Below, piece after piece: positions 9,528 to 20,467 of a DNA stretch of 64,000 nucleotides. The translations under genes were made by a program, and so were the position numbers. How positions within the stretch are numbered: the stretch's first letter is position 1; each line of letters begins with the position of its first letter. The notes beneath the pieces are model-generated. The model had not been told where the DNA came from and searched no databases. It was given only the letters and a program-made list of their open reading frames with translations. Origin of the DNA: Lacipirellula parvula (lineage in GTDB: Bacteria > Planctomycetota > Planctomycetia > Pirellulales > Lacipirellulaceae); assembly GCF_009177095.1 (NCBI RefSeq), contig NZ_AP021861.1, forward strand, positions 4,136,501 to 4,200,500, written 5' to 3'.

Positions 9528-11645
9528 TTGAAGCGTATCAAAGTTGAAAAGCAAATCGGTCAGTACACCTTCTCGATCGAAACGGGCGCCCTCGCCAAGC
9601 AAGCCGCCGGCGCCGTCACCGTTCAATATGGGGACACCGTCGTCCTCGTCGCCGCCGCGACCGACAAGCCTCGTCCCGGCATCGACTTCTTCCCGCTGAC
9701 CTGCGACTACCGCGAGCGCGTCGCCGCCGCCGGTAAGTTCCCGGGCGGGTTCATCAAGCGTGAAGGTCGCCCCACGACCAAAGAAACCCTCACCGCCCGG
9801 TTGATGGATCGCCCGATCCGTCCGCTGTTCCCGGAAGGGTTCAACGACGAAGTTCAGATTCAAGCCTTCGTGATGTCGAGCGACCGTCAAACCGACGGCG
9901 ACGTTCTCGCGATGAACGGCGCCGCCGCGGCCCTCGGCATTTCCGAACTGCCGTTCGAAGGCCCGCTCGGCTCGGTCCGCCTCGGCCAGATCGACGGCAA
10001 GTTCGTGCCGTTCCCGACGCAAGATGAACTTGAGGCGAGCACGCTCGACCTGATCATCTCCGGCACCAAAGACGCCGTGCTGATGATCGAAGGCTTCGGC
10101 CGTGAATTGCCCGAAGAAGAGATGACCCAGGCGATCCTCGTCGCCCACGGGTACGTCAAAGAACTCTGCGACTTGCAGCAAGAGCTGATCGACAAGATCG
10201 GCAAGCCGAAGAAGGCCTTCAGCCTGCCGGCGAACGACGGCTGCTACGACGCCCTGAAGAACGCCTTCTACGACCAAGCCCGCAAGGCGAAGCAAACGCC
10301 CGGCAAGCATGATCGCGCCGACGCGATGAAGGTCGTCAAGGAACAAGCCAAGGCCGCCCTTATTCCCGACGCTTCCGCCGAAGGCGCCTACAGCGACGCC
10401 TCGTTCTCGAAGGCTTGGCACGACCTCGAAGCGAAGATCGTCCGCGATCTGATCCTCGACGGCACCCGCGCCGACGGCCGCGATTACAAGACGCTGCGCG
10501 CCATCGAGTGCGAAGTCGATCTGCTCCCCCGCGTTCATGGTTCGGCCATGTTCCAACGCGGCGAAACGCAGGCCCTGATCACGATCACGCTCGGCACCGG
10601 CCGCGACGAGCAACGGGTCGACGGCCTGTTCGACGAGTTCTCGAAGCGGTTCATGCTCGACTACAACTTCCCGTCGTTCTCGGTCGGCGAATGCCGCCCG
10701 ATTCGCGGCCCGGGTCGTCGTGAAATCGGCCACGGCGCCCTCGCCGAGCGGAGCGTCAATCCGATTCTCCCCGACCACGACGCGTTCCCCTACACGATCC
10801 GCGTGATCTCCGACATCCTCGAGTCGAACGGCTCGAGCTCGATGGCTTCGGTCTGCGGCGCCACCCTCGGCCTGATGGCTGCGGGCGTCCCGATCACGAA
10901 CCCGGTCGCCGGCATCTCGGTCGGCTTGGTGAAGGACGGAGACAAGTGGGTCCTCCTCACCGACATCATCGGCGACGAAGATCACTACGGCGATATGGAC
11001 TTCAAGATTGCCGGCACGCAAAACGGCATTACGGGCATCCAGCTCGACCTGAAGATCAACGGCATCAGCGAAGAAATCATCCGCGCCACGCTCGCCCAGT
11101 CGCGCGAGGCTCGGATTGAAATCCTCCGCAGCATGCTTTCAGCGATCCCGCGGCCTCGCGCCGGCGTCGCCGAGTCGGCCCCGCGTCTGTTCCGCACGCA
11201 GATCAACCCCGACAAGATCGGTCTGCTCATCGGTCCGGGCGGCAAGACGATCCGCGGCATTCAGGAAGACACGGGCGTCACGATCGACGTCGAAGAAGAC
11301 GGCACCGTCACGATTGCCGGCGGCGACGAAGCCTCGGCCAAGGCTGGTCTCGCCCGCGTTGAAGCCCTCACCGCGAGCGTCCAAGTCGGCCGCATTTACG
11401 ACGGCGTCGTCACCAGCGTTAAGGACTTCGGCGCCTTCGTCGAAATCCTGCCGGGCCGCGACGGCCTCTGCCACATCAGCGAACTGGCCGACGGTTACGT
11501 CGCGTCAGTCGGCGACGTTTGCAAGGTCGGCGATCACATGAAGGTGAAGGTGATCGCGGTCGACGAGCAAGACCGCGTCAAGCTGAGCCGCAAGGTCGCC
11601 ATGCGTGAGCTGGCCGAGTCGGAAACCGAGACCGTCGAAGCCTAA
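9528..11645 (+). CDS. pnp: Polyribonucleotide nucleotidyltransferase (PNPase)
   Basis: A 705-residue phosphorolytic 3'-5' exoribonuclease of mRNA decay. Two RNase PH domains (about 1-220 and 310-550) are separated by an all-helical domain. A KH domain (IGLLIGPGGKTIRGIQEDTG, about 565-580) and a C-terminal S1 domain (GRIYDGVVTSVKDFGAFVE, about 622) follow. The start is TTG at 9528, with AGGA nine bases upstream. No nearer ATG gives the conserved IKVEKQIGQ N-terminus. Use of TTG in a highly conserved gene may lower translation. Confidence 0.97.
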   Translation: MKRIKVEKQIGQYTFSIETGALAKQAAGAVTVQYGDTVVLVAAATDKPRPGIDFFPLTCDYRERVAAAGKFPGGFIKREGRPTTKETLTARLMDRPIRPLFPEGFNDEVQIQAFVMSSDRQTDGDVLAMNGAAAALGISELPFEGPLGSVRLGQIDGKFVPFPTQDELEASTLDLIISGTKDAVLMIEGFGRELPEEEMTQAILVAHGYVKELCDLQQELIDKIGKPKKAFSLPANDGCYDALKNAFYDQARKAKQTPGKHDRADAMKVVKEQAKAALIPDASAEGAYSDASFSKAWHDLEAKIVRDLILDGTRADGRDYKTLRAIECEVDLLPRVHGSAMFQRGETQALITITLGTGRDEQRVDGLFDEFSKRFMLDYNFPSFSVGECRPIRGPGRREIGHGALAERSVNPILPDHDAFPYTIRVISDILESNGSSSMASVCGATLGLMAAGVPITNPVAGISVGLVKDGDKWVLLTDIIGDEDHYGDMDFKIAGTQNGITGIQLDLKINGISEEIIRATLAQSREARIEILRSMLSAIPRPRAGVAESAPRLFRTQINPDKIGLLIGPGGKTIRGIQEDTGVTIDVEEDGTVTIAGGDEASAKAGLARVEALTASVQVGRIYDGVVTSVKDFGAFVEILPGRDGLCHISELADGYVASVGDVCKVGDHMKVKVIAVDEQDRVKLSRKVAMRELAESETETVEA

Positions 11646-11679
11646 GCTTCGCGGACTCGCTACAGTTGATGAAAAACAC

Positions 11680-11709
11680 CTGCGGGGTCCCATTGGGACC
11701 CCGCAGCTT
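11680..11709 (+). terminator. Probable terminator after pnp
   Basis: A perfect 12-bp GC-rich stem (11680-11691 with 11695-11706) with loop ATT, followed by CTTT only. The U tract is weak, so it may also act as a 3' end stabiliser. Confidence 0.65.
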
Positions 11710-11726
11710 TGCGCTGACCAATCGCC

Positions 11727-12458
11727 ATGACGACGCCACTCTCCACCGATGACGCCTACGAGCGGCTCATCGCCCAGTACGCCGAAATGGCGCAACTGGC
11801 CGGCGCGCTGGCCCACGAGATCAAGAACCCCCTCTCGACCATCCGGCTCAACATGGAGTTGCTCGCCGAGGATCTGGCCGAGGCCCAAACGCCCGCCCAG
11901 CGCCGCGCCGCGAAGCGGATCGACGTGATGCAGCGCGAATGCCAGCGACTGCAGGATCTGCTCGACGACTTCCTGAACTTCGCGAAGATCCGCCGACTCC
12001 ATCGGCAGCCGACCGACCTGAACGCCGAGATCAACGAGACGCTCGACTTCTTCGCTCCCGAGGCCGAGGCGGCCCACGTCGAGATCGTTCGCTATCTCGA
12101 TCCCGATCTGCCGCGGGTGATGCTCGACGCCGAGTCGTTTCGCAGCGCGCTGATCAACCTGCTGCTCAACGCGAAGCAAGCGATGCCGAAAGGGGGGCAG
12201 CTCGTCGTCCGCACAACGTCGGCCGGGGACTATGTCACGCTCCACCTGATCGACACCGGCGTCGGCATCGACGACAACACGGCCGCCCACATGTTCGAGG
12301 CGTTTTACTCGACGAAGCCTGGCGGCTCGGGCCTCGGCCTGCCGACGACGCTCAAGATCATCGAAGCCCACGGCGGCCGCGTGAACGTCCAAAGCCAAGT
12401 CGGCCGCGGCACGCAGTTCACGATCGAACTGCCGGCGCCGCCGCGATTGAGCGGTTAA
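11727..12458 (+). CDS. Soluble sensor histidine kinase (NtrB-like, no sensor domain)
   Basis: A 243-residue kinase containing only the dimerisation/phosphoacceptor domain and the ATPase domain. The H-box [13 protein letters not shown] has His at about 30. The N-box is [10 protein letters not shown] (Asn about 148), with DTGVGI and [10 protein letters not shown] as G-boxes. No membrane segment, PAS or GAF domain is present, so the input must come from a partner protein or the N-terminal 25 residues. The gene is followed after 49 bases by the sigma-54 regulator, its evident partner. Confidence 0.9.
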   Translation: MTTPLSTDDAYERLIAQYAEMAQLAGALAHEIKNPLSTIRLNMELLAEDLAEAQTPAQRRAAKRIDVMQRECQRLQDLLDDFLNFAKIRRLHRQPTDLNAEINETLDFFAPEAEAAHVEIVRYLDPDLPRVMLDAESFRSALINLLLNAKQAMPKGGQLVVRTTSAGDYVTLHLIDTGVGIDDNTAAHMFEAFYSTKPGGSGLGLPTTLKIIEAHGGRVNVQSQVGRGTQFTIELPAPPRLSG

Positions 12459-12507
12459 GTTGCCTTCCCCTTTTTCAGCTACGCCGGCCCCCGTATCATC
12501 GTTAGCT

Positions 12508-13905
<1,398 letters not shown>

Positions 13906-13912
13906 GGAAGCC

Positions 13913-13997
13913 AGTCAGTTGCCCGTGGTCCGTTGTCAGTTGCAAAAAGGCTGGTGACATTCCCCAGCAACTGACAACGGACCACTGACCACGGACG
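13913..13997. repeat. Intergenic inverted repeat, family E, copy 1
   Basis: Arms built from GTGGTCCGTTGTCAGTTGC and its complement, about 85 bp. It fills the gap between the response regulator stop and the mutL start. Related copy at 20341-20439; half copies at 54128-54157 and 56877-56907. Confidence 0.75.
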
Positions 13998-14004
13998 AAG
14001 TTCA

Positions 14005-15948
14005 ATGCCAACCATTCGCCAACTGCCGCCGAGCGTCGTCAACAAGATCGCCGCGGGCGAGGTGATCGAACGGCCGGCGAGCGTGGTGAAGGAACTCGTC
14101 GAGAACTCGCTCGACGCCGGCTCGCGGCGGGTCGACGTCACGGTAGAGCAGGGGGGAACCGAGCTGATCCGCGTCGTCGACGACGGCTGCGGCGTGGCGC
14201 CCGAGCAGCTTGAACTCGCCCTCGCCAGCCACGCGACGAGCAAGATCATCGACGCCGACGATCTGTTCCGCGTCGCCACGCTAGGCTTCCGCGGCGAAGC
14301 ACTCGCCTCGATCGCGGCGGTGAGCCGGCTGACGTTTCGCAGCCGCCCCGTCGATGCGCCGCTGGCGACGGAGCTCGAAGTCGTCGGCGGAGCCGCGGAA
14401 CCGCTCCGCCCGACCGGCGGTCCCTGCGGCACGACCGTAGAGGTCCGGAACCTGTTCTTCAACACGCCGGTGCGGCAGAAGTTCTTGCGAACGACGCAGA
14501 CCGAGATGGGCCATCTCACCGAGGCGCTCACGCGGCTCGCACTCGCTCATCCGCACGTCCACTTCACGCTCAACCATGGCGGCCGGCTCATTCACGACCT
14601 CCCGCCGGGCGACGCGAGGCAACGGATCGCGGCGCTGTTGGGGCAAGATCTGGCCGACAGCTTGATCTCGATCGAGAGCGCCGAAGACGACATCTCGCTG
14701 CAAGGCTTCGTCGCGAACCCGACCCACAGCCGGCCGAACAATCGCCTGCAGTACCTCTTCCTCAATGGCCGCTTCATTCGCGACCGCTCGCTGCAGCACG
14801 CCCTCGGCGAGGCGTATCGCGGCCTGCTGCTAACGGGCCGCTTCCCTGTCTGCTTTCTCCATCTGCAAATGCCGGCGGCGGCGGTCGACGTCAACGTTCA
14901 CCCGACGAAGCTTGAGGTTCGCTTCCAGGATGGCGGCCGCGTCTACAGCCAGCTGCTCGGCACGCTCCGCACTAAGTTCTTGTCGACTGACTTAATCGCC
15001 CGCGCGTCGAGTCCATCAAGCGGTAGCGCCGACGACGATGAGATCATGGCCGCCACACCCGCGGCGTCGCAGGGGCTGTGGGATTGGGCGAAACGGCAAC
15101 TCGGTCCCGCCACGGGCGACGGCCAAGTGCCGGAGTTCGTCCCCTTCGCCGATCGCGACCAGCGCAACGCGTTGCAACTCCATCGCGTCGCGCCCATGCC
15201 GTTCGGCGGGCGCTCGCCGGCGCCGCACGGTTCCGCGTCGCCGCTGGCGGCAGACGAAGCCAACCGCAACCTCGCAGACAACGCAGCAGCAACCGACGAA
15301 AACCCCTTCCGCGCCGAGTACGCCCGCTCCACCGGCGAGCGGTTCGACGAACCGCACGCCGGCGTCGAGTCGCTCCGCGCTCCGCGGGCCCTGCAGATCC
15401 ACAACCGCTACCTCGTCACCGAGACTGAAGAAGGGCTCGAGGTGATTGACCAGCACGCCCTCCACGAGCGGATCCTCTACGAAGCCCTCCGCGAGCGGGT
15501 CCTCGCCGGCGCCGTCGAGAGCCAGCGGCTGCTCGTCCCCGAACCGGTCGACCTCGCCGCCAGCGAAGCGGCCGCCGCCGTCGAGAACCGCGAGGTACTG
15601 GCCAAGCTCGGCATGGAGGTCGAGGGGTTTGGCGGCGAGACGGTACTCGTTTCCTCCTATCCGGCGATGCTCGCGAACCTCGCCCCTGCGGAGGTTCTCC
15701 GCACGTTGGTGGAGCAGATTCTGGCAGGCGGAAAAACGCCCGATTCCCGCGACGTGCTCGACGAACTCCTCCACATGATCGCCTGCAAGGCGGCCGTCAA
15801 ATACGGCGATCGCCTCACCCCGCAGGAAATCGAGGCCCTCCTGGAGCAGCGGGGGCTCGCCCAGGACCACCATCATTGCCCGCACGGCCGGCCCACCGCC
15901 CTAATTTTCACGCGCGAACAGCTCGACCGGCAATTCAAGCGGATTTGA
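14005..15948 (+). CDS. mutL: DNA mismatch repair protein MutL
   Basis: A 647-residue MutL that links MutS recognition to strand incision. The N-terminal GHKL ATPase has ELVENSLDAG, DDGCGV and GFRGEALASI. A variable acidic linker spans about 335-465. The C-terminal domain carries the endonuclease metal motif DQHALHERILYE (482-493), ACKAAVKYG (about 593) and CPHGRP (625-630). It is therefore a nicking-type MutL, as in bacteria lacking MutH. The start ATG lies directly after an inverted repeat, 99 bases past the regulator. Confidence 0.96.
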   Translation: MPTIRQLPPSVVNKIAAGEVIERPASVVKELVENSLDAGSRRVDVTVEQGGTELIRVVDDGCGVAPEQLELALASHATSKIIDADDLFRVATLGFRGEALASIAAVSRLTFRSRPVDAPLATELEVVGGAAEPLRPTGGPCGTTVEVRNLFFNTPVRQKFLRTTQTEMGHLTEALTRLALAHPHVHFTLNHGGRLIHDLPPGDARQRIAALLGQDLADSLISIESAEDDISLQGFVANPTHSRPNNRLQYLFLNGRFIRDRSLQHALGEAYRGLLLTGRFPVCFLHLQMPAAAVDVNVHPTKLEVRFQDGGRVYSQLLGTLRTKFLSTDLIARASSPSSGSADDDEIMAATPAASQGLWDWAKRQLGPATGDGQVPEFVPFADRDQRNALQLHRVAPMPFGGRSPAPHGSASPLAADEANRNLADNAAATDENPFRAEYARSTGERFDEPHAGVESLRAPRALQIHNRYLVTETEEGLEVIDQHALHERILYEALRERVLAGAVESQRLLVPEPVDLAASEAAAAVENREVLAKLGMEVEGFGGETVLVSSYPAMLANLAPAEVLRTLVEQILAGGKTPDSRDVLDELLHMIACKAAVKYGDRLTPQEIEALLEQRGLAQDHHHCPHGRPTALIFTREQLDRQFKRI

Positions 15949-16032
15949 TCGATCGGGCCGATTGGTTCACAATGGACCGGCTATGGCCCGCCCCCGAGGG
16001 TCAAGCATCCTTCTTGCGAGTGTAGAGCCCCC

Positions 16033-17598
16033 ATGATCTGCGTTGCCATTGGTCGTAGCCGCCACAAACATATCATGGCCGAGCATCAGCATCTGGCTGA
16101 GCAAGGCGCCAAGATGGTCGAGCTGCGCCTCGACTACGTCGCCGGCAAAGTAAACATCCGCCGGCTGATGGCAGGCCGCCCCGAGGGGTGCCAGGTGATC
16201 ATCACCTGCCGCCGCAAAGAGGACGGCGGCAAGTGGCCCGGCTCCGAGGAAGCGCGGCTGCTCCTGCTGCGCGAGGCGATCGCCGAGGGGGTCGATTACG
16301 TTGACCTCGAAGAAGACATTGCCGGGCAGATCCCGCGGTTCGGCCGGACGAAGCGGATCGTCAGCTACCACAACTTCCGTAAGACGCCTGACGACCTCCG
16401 CGACCTCCACGCGCGGATGACGCAGCTCAATCCCGACATCATCAAGCTCGCTACGATGGCGAACTCGCCGCACGACAACCTGCGGATGCTCGAGATGATG
16501 CAGGAGAGCGAGATTCCGACCGTCGGCATGTGCATGGGCGACATCGGTACGCCGTCGCGAATTCTGGCCGGCAAGTTTGGCGCTCCGTTCACCTACGCGA
16601 CGTTCCACCACGAGCGGACGCTCGCTCCCGGTCAGCTCAGCTTCAAGCAGATGACCGACATCTACAACTACGAGCGGATCGGCGCCAACACCACCGTCTT
16701 CGGGGTCATCGCCGACCCGGTCGGTCATAGCCTAAGCCCGCACGTTCATAACGCGGCGTTCCAGGCAGCGGGGATCGACGCGGTCTACGTGCCGTTCCGC
16801 GTCCCGGCCGATGCGCTCGCGCTGTTCATGGAAGACGCGACCCGGCTCGGCATCAAAGGACTCAGCGTCACGATTCCGCACAAAGAACAGATCGCCCGCA
16901 GCCTCACCAAGGTCGACCCGGCGGTGAAGAGCATTGCCGCGGTGAACACGGCGATTTTCGACGGCCAGGAAATCATTGGCTACAACACCGACTACAACGC
17001 TGCAATGGACTGCCTGGAGCACGCTCTTGGCGAAGTCGGCTCCGATCCGAGTCCGCTCAAAGGCAAGCGCGTGCTGGTGCTCGGCGCCGGCGGGGTCGCG
17101 CGACCGATCGTGTTCGGGCTGCGGAAGCGGGGAGCGACGATCACCATCGCCTCGCGGACGATGCCGCGGGCCGAACGGCTGGCGAACACGTTCGAGGCGA
17201 AGGCGATCGACTGGGAAGCGCGGCATCGCGGCCCGTGCGACGTGATCGTCAATTGCACGCCGATCGGCATGCATCCCAACGTCGACGAATCGCCGATCCA
17301 AAAAACCTTCCTCAAGCCGAACATGCTGGTGTTCGACACGGTCTACAATCCCGAGTCGACGCTGCTGATCAAGGACGCCCGGTCGCGCAATTGCGCGACG
17401 GTCACCGGCGTCGAGATGTTCGTGCGACAGGCGATGCTGCAGTTCTTCCTGTTCACGCGGCAGGAAGCCCCCGCCGAGTTGATGCGGGAAGTCCTCAAGC
17501 GGGCGATCGGTCCCGTGAAGTACTTCCCGCCCGCAGCGGAGCGGCAAGAGCCGGAAGAGGAAATCGATTTGCCGATGGACGAGTCGGACGAAGGTTAG
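16033..17598 (+). CDS. aroDE: Bifunctional 3-dehydroquinate dehydratase / shikimate dehydrogenase
   Basis: A 521-residue fusion catalysing steps 3 and 4 of the shikimate pathway. The type I dehydratase domain (1-210) has catalytic His at about 113 (VSYHNF) and the Schiff-base Lys at about 138 (IIKLATMA). The NADP-dependent dehydrogenase domain (about 220-490) has GHSLSPHVHN, the catalytic Lys at about 284 (IPHKE) and Asp at about 320 (YNTDYN), with nucleotide-binding GAGGVARPI. A short acidic tail follows. The domain order matches plant and some planctomycete/chlamydial enzymes. aroK follows on the same strand, separated by an inverted repeat. Confidence 0.95.
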   Translation: MICVAIGRSRHKHIMAEHQHLAEQGAKMVELRLDYVAGKVNIRRLMAGRPEGCQVIITCRRKEDGGKWPGSEEARLLLLREAIAEGVDYVDLEEDIAGQIPRFGRTKRIVSYHNFRKTPDDLRDLHARMTQLNPDIIKLATMANSPHDNLRMLEMMQESEIPTVGMCMGDIGTPSRILAGKFGAPFTYATFHHERTLAPGQLSFKQMTDIYNYERIGANTTVFGVIADPVGHSLSPHVHNAAFQAAGIDAVYVPFRVPADALALFMEDATRLGIKGLSVTIPHKEQIARSLTKVDPAVKSIAAVNTAIFDGQEIIGYNTDYNAAMDCLEHALGEVGSDPSPLKGKRVLVLGAGGVARPIVFGLRKRGATITIASRTMPRAERLANTFEAKAIDWEARHRGPCDVIVNCTPIGMHPNVDESPIQKTFLKPNMLVFDTVYNPESTLLIKDARSRNCATVTGVEMFVRQAMLQFFLFTRQEAPAELMREVLKRAIGPVKYFPPAAERQEPEEEIDLPMDESDEG

Positions 17599-17625
17599 TC
17601 CGCCAATTCAAAAAAACAGAATACA

Positions 17626-17719
17626 TTCAACACAGAGGACACGGAGAACACAGAGAAGAAGGCGAAACGTGGCATCACCTCTATGTCTTCTCTGTGTCCT
17701 CTGTGCTCTCTGTGTTGAA
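17626..17719. repeat. Intergenic inverted repeat, family C, copy 1
   Basis: Left arm TTCAACACAGAGGACACGGA and right arm CCTCTGTGCTCTCTGTGTTG with about 25 central bases. Further copies at 18326-18418 and 52767-52869. It separates aroDE from aroK. Confidence 0.8.
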
Positions 17720-17771
17720 AACCTCATCAATATCTTTGCTTAGGGGTTTGAACCCTTTGCGTCGCCGTCTT

Positions 17772-18299
17772 ATGAGCCCTCAATCCATCGCCTTGATCGG
17801 CTATCGCGGCAGCGGCAAGACGGCCGTCGCCCAGGCGCTCGCCGCGCGCCTCGGTTGGGAATGGGTCGACGCCGACGTCGAGGTCGAAGAGCGGGCGGGC
17901 AAGTCAATCGCCGCGATTTTTGCCGACGACGGCGAAACGTCGTTCCGCGATCTTGAGGCGATCGTCGTAGATCTCCTCTGCTTGCGGAAGCAAACTGTCG
18001 TCGCTCTTGGCGGCGGCGCGATCTTGCGGGAGGTGAATCGCAAGGCGATCCGCGGTTGCGGCGCCGTCGTCTGGCTGCAGGCTTCGGTCGAGACGCTGGA
18101 AGCCCGCATCACGGGCGATCCCGCCACCGCCGCGCGCCGCCCGAACCTGACCGCAGGCGGCGGCCGGGCCGAGATTTCTCGCCTTTTGACCGAGCGGACG
18201 CCCCATTATCGGGCATGTGCTACGCTTGAGGTCGATACCGAAGATAAGAGCCTGGCCGATATTGCCGACGAAATCGTCGCGGCGCTCGGTCAGGCATAA
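17772..18299 (+). CDS. aroK: Shikimate kinase
   Basis: A 175-residue P-loop kinase that phosphorylates shikimate at the 3-hydroxyl. It has Walker A GYRGSGKT at about 9-16, the substrate-binding DADVEVEERAGKSI, FRDLE, and the GGGAILR loop. The open frame extends far upstream inside aroDE in another frame, so the ATG at 17772 is chosen; it gives the family-standard N-terminus. The final fold element contains VDTEDKSLADIADEI. Confidence 0.93.
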   Translation: MSPQSIALIGYRGSGKTAVAQALAARLGWEWVDADVEVEERAGKSIAAIFADDGETSFRDLEAIVVDLLCLRKQTVVALGGGAILREVNRKAIRGCGAVVWLQASVETLEARITGDPATAARRPNLTAGGGRAEISRLLTERTPHYRACATLEVDTEDKSLADIADEIVAALGQA

Positions 18300-18325
18300 C
18301 CTCTCGATAGAGTTCAAGAAAAACA

Positions 18326-18418
18326 TTTAACACAGAGAGCACAGAGGACACAGAGAAGAAGTCATTGCGGTTGCTTGGCATTGCGTTTCTCTGTGCTCTC
18401 TGTGTCCTCTGTGTTGAA
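18326..18418. repeat. Intergenic inverted repeat, family C, copy 2
   Basis: Same arms as 17626-17719 (TTTAACACAGAGAGCACAGA / TCTGTGTCCTCTGTGTTGAA) around a different centre. It follows aroK directly, so aroK is bracketed by two copies. Confidence 0.8.
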
Positions 18419-18464
18419 GCCTTTCTTCTGAACTTTCATTCGCACCGTTCACTCCAGCGACTGC

Positions 18465-19835
18465 ATGATGCTCGCCCCGCCGCTTTGGATCGGACTCCTC
18501 ATCGCCGCCGTCGCCGGCTTGGCCGCCGGCGCCTACGTCAATTGGGCGACCTACGCCCTCGCTTGGAACCGCCGGCTGATCTCGCCCTGGTCGCCCCCGC
18601 ATGAACGGGCGCCCGCGCGGCGACTCAGCGATCGCATTCCGGTGTGGGGCTGGTTTGGATTGCGGCGCGAGGCGAAGGTGCATGGCGCCGGTTTTTGGCT
18701 GCGGCCGCTATGCGTCGAAATCACGACGGCAGGAATGTGGGCGGCCCTCTACTGGTGGGAAGTCGAACGGCAGGGGCTACTGCACCACCAATTCGAAGCG
18801 CTCGTCGGCGGCGCGCTGCAACCGGGCGTGCTCGTCGCCCCGGAGTCGATCACGCTGGCGACGTTCGTCTCGCATGCGCTGCTGATGACGCTGATGCTCG
18901 CCGCGAGCTTGATCGACTTCGATGAAAAAACGATCCCCGACGGCGTGACGACGCCCGGCACGTTGCTCGCGCTGCTGCTGGCGGCCGCACTGCCAATGTC
19001 GCTGCTGCCGCATGCCGCGGAGCGGAGCTTAACGCCAGTCGCAGGCGTCGAGATCGCCGTGCCGCTGCCACCGGAGGCGATGAAGGGCAGCGCGCTCTAC
19101 GTCGAGCCGCTGTCGCTCGTCGCGCCGCATCCTTGGCCAACTTGGCTCGGCGGCGCGCCGCAAACGACAGGGCTGTGGATCGGTCTCGCCTGCTACGCCA
19201 TTTGGTGGATTGCGCTGACGCCGCGGATCATGCGCTGGCGCCGCGGGCTGGTATTCGGGCTGCGCGTGCTCACGGCCCGTTCGCTGCGAGAGCTCCTGCG
19301 GCCCGATTCGGCGCTCATCGGCGTCTGCGGATTCGCCGGCATCGCGGCCATTTGGTACCGCGGCGGGGCAGGGTGGCTGGGGCTGCTTACGGCGCTCGTC
19401 GGCATGATCGGCGGCAGCGCCATGGTGTGGGCCGTGCGCATCGTCGGCCGCGTCGCGCTCCGCAAAGAAGCGATGGGCTTCGGCGACGTCACGCTCATGA
19501 TGATGATCGGCGCCTTCCTCGGCTGGCAGCCCACGATCTTCATTTTCTTCATCGCGCCGTTTGCGGGGCTCGTCATCGGCTTCACGAAGTTCATCTTCCG
19601 CCGCGACGACATGATTCCCTACGGCCCATTCCTGTGCCTCGCCACGGCCGTGGTGACGGTGTGGTGGGCCTGGTTCTGGAACCAGGAGCCAGGGAGCTAT
19701 CAATCGATCTTCGAACTTGGCTGGCTGCTGCCGTCGGTACTGGCGATCGGCGTCGTCATGCTAGGCGCGATGCTGGTCATTTGGCGAAATATCAAGGAAG
19801 CGATTTGGGGCGTGGAAGAGGAGTGGGCCGAGTAG
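18465..19835 (+). CDS. A24 family prepilin peptidase, enlarged
   Basis: A 456-residue membrane aspartyl protease that should cleave type IV pilin or pseudopilin leaders after Gly. Catalytic Asp at about 151 (SLIDFDEKTIPD) and about 341 (GFGDVTLMMMIGAFLG) are both present. The N-terminal domain has RPLCVE, the counterpart of the RYP(L)VE motif, but no zinc-binding cysteine pairs. The spacing of about 190 residues between the two Asp is far longer than the usual 60-70; the insert adds membrane helices and a soluble loop. A likely substrate class, DUF1559-type pseudopilins, is represented at 54.3 kb. The next gene starts 10 bases downstream. Confidence 0.85.
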   Translation: MMLAPPLWIGLLIAAVAGLAAGAYVNWATYALAWNRRLISPWSPPHERAPARRLSDRIPVWGWFGLRREAKVHGAGFWLRPLCVEITTAGMWAALYWWEVERQGLLHHQFEALVGGALQPGVLVAPESITLATFVSHALLMTLMLAASLIDFDEKTIPDGVTTPGTLLALLLAAALPMSLLPHAAERSLTPVAGVEIAVPLPPEAMKGSALYVEPLSLVAPHPWPTWLGGAPQTTGLWIGLACYAIWWIALTPRIMRWRRGLVFGLRVLTARSLRELLRPDSALIGVCGFAGIAAIWYRGGAGWLGLLTALVGMIGGSAMVWAVRIVGRVALRKEAMGFGDVTLMMMIGAFLGWQPTIFIFFIAPFAGLVIGFTKFIFRRDDMIPYGPFLCLATAVVTVWWAWFWNQEPGSYQSIFELGWLLPSVLAIGVVMLGAMLVIWRNIKEAIWGVEEEWAE

Positions 19836-19845
19836 CCCTTCAACC

Positions 19846-20334
19846 ATGCGTCGATTGTTCGAGACGATTACTGAGTTCGATACAGACGCCGCCCGCGAGG
19901 CGCTGCGTCGGCACCGCTACGGCGTCATCGAAGCCACCGGCGGCCGCGTAACGGCGATCCACCTACGTCCCTGGCCGAAGCTCCTGTCGTGGTCGGAGTT
20001 CTGGCCCACCAGCAGCCGCTACCACGCGCGCGGCGAGGGGGATCGCTGCCTGATCTACTACAACCAGCCGCTGGGGCACTCGAATTACCTCGCGCTGAAG
20101 TACATCGTCTCGACCGCTGGCTCCTCTTACGCGACGTTTTGTGCGGCGGTGAACGAGCTCGACCGCATTGCCGAGCTGAAGCGGAGCGACGCCCTCTTGT
20201 GCGACGCGGCGAACGTGCGGCTCAGCGATCGCTTGTTCGCCCGCTTCGGCTGGGAACCGCATGCCGCCTCACGCTGGCATCGCAATTTTATCAAGCGGTT
20301 TTATGGGGCGTATCCGGCAGGACGTGGCGGCTGA
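19846..20334 (+). CDS. Conserved hypothetical protein
   Basis: Family not recognised. 162 residues, no signal peptide or membrane segment. Rich in Arg, Trp and His, with a tail SDRLFARFGWEPHAASRWHR that resembles the end of acyltransferase-like (GNAT) folds, though this is weak. It starts 10 bases after the prepilin peptidase, so it is probably co-transcribed. Confidence 0.6.
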   Translation: MRRLFETITEFDTDAAREALRRHRYGVIEATGGRVTAIHLRPWPKLLSWSEFWPTSSRYHARGEGDRCLIYYNQPLGHSNYLALKYIVSTAGSSYATFCAAVNELDRIAELKRSDALLCDAANVRLSDRLFARFGWEPHAASRWHRNFIKRFYGAYPAGRGG

Positions 20335-20340
20335 GCGGGT

Positions 20341-20439
20341 GGCTGTCAGTCGTCCGTGGTCAGTCGTCAGTTGCTGAATGCGGGGAAAATGAACCCGGCA
20401 GCAGCCGCAACTGACCACGGACCACTGACAACGGACAGC
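20341..20439. repeat. Intergenic inverted repeat, family E, copy 2
   Basis: Arms related to CGTCCGTGGTCAGTCGTCAG and its complement, about 99 bp with a GC-rich centre. Same family as 13913-13997. Confidence 0.75.
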
Positions 20440-20467
20440 TAGCATCTATTACAACCGCCCTTGCTCC

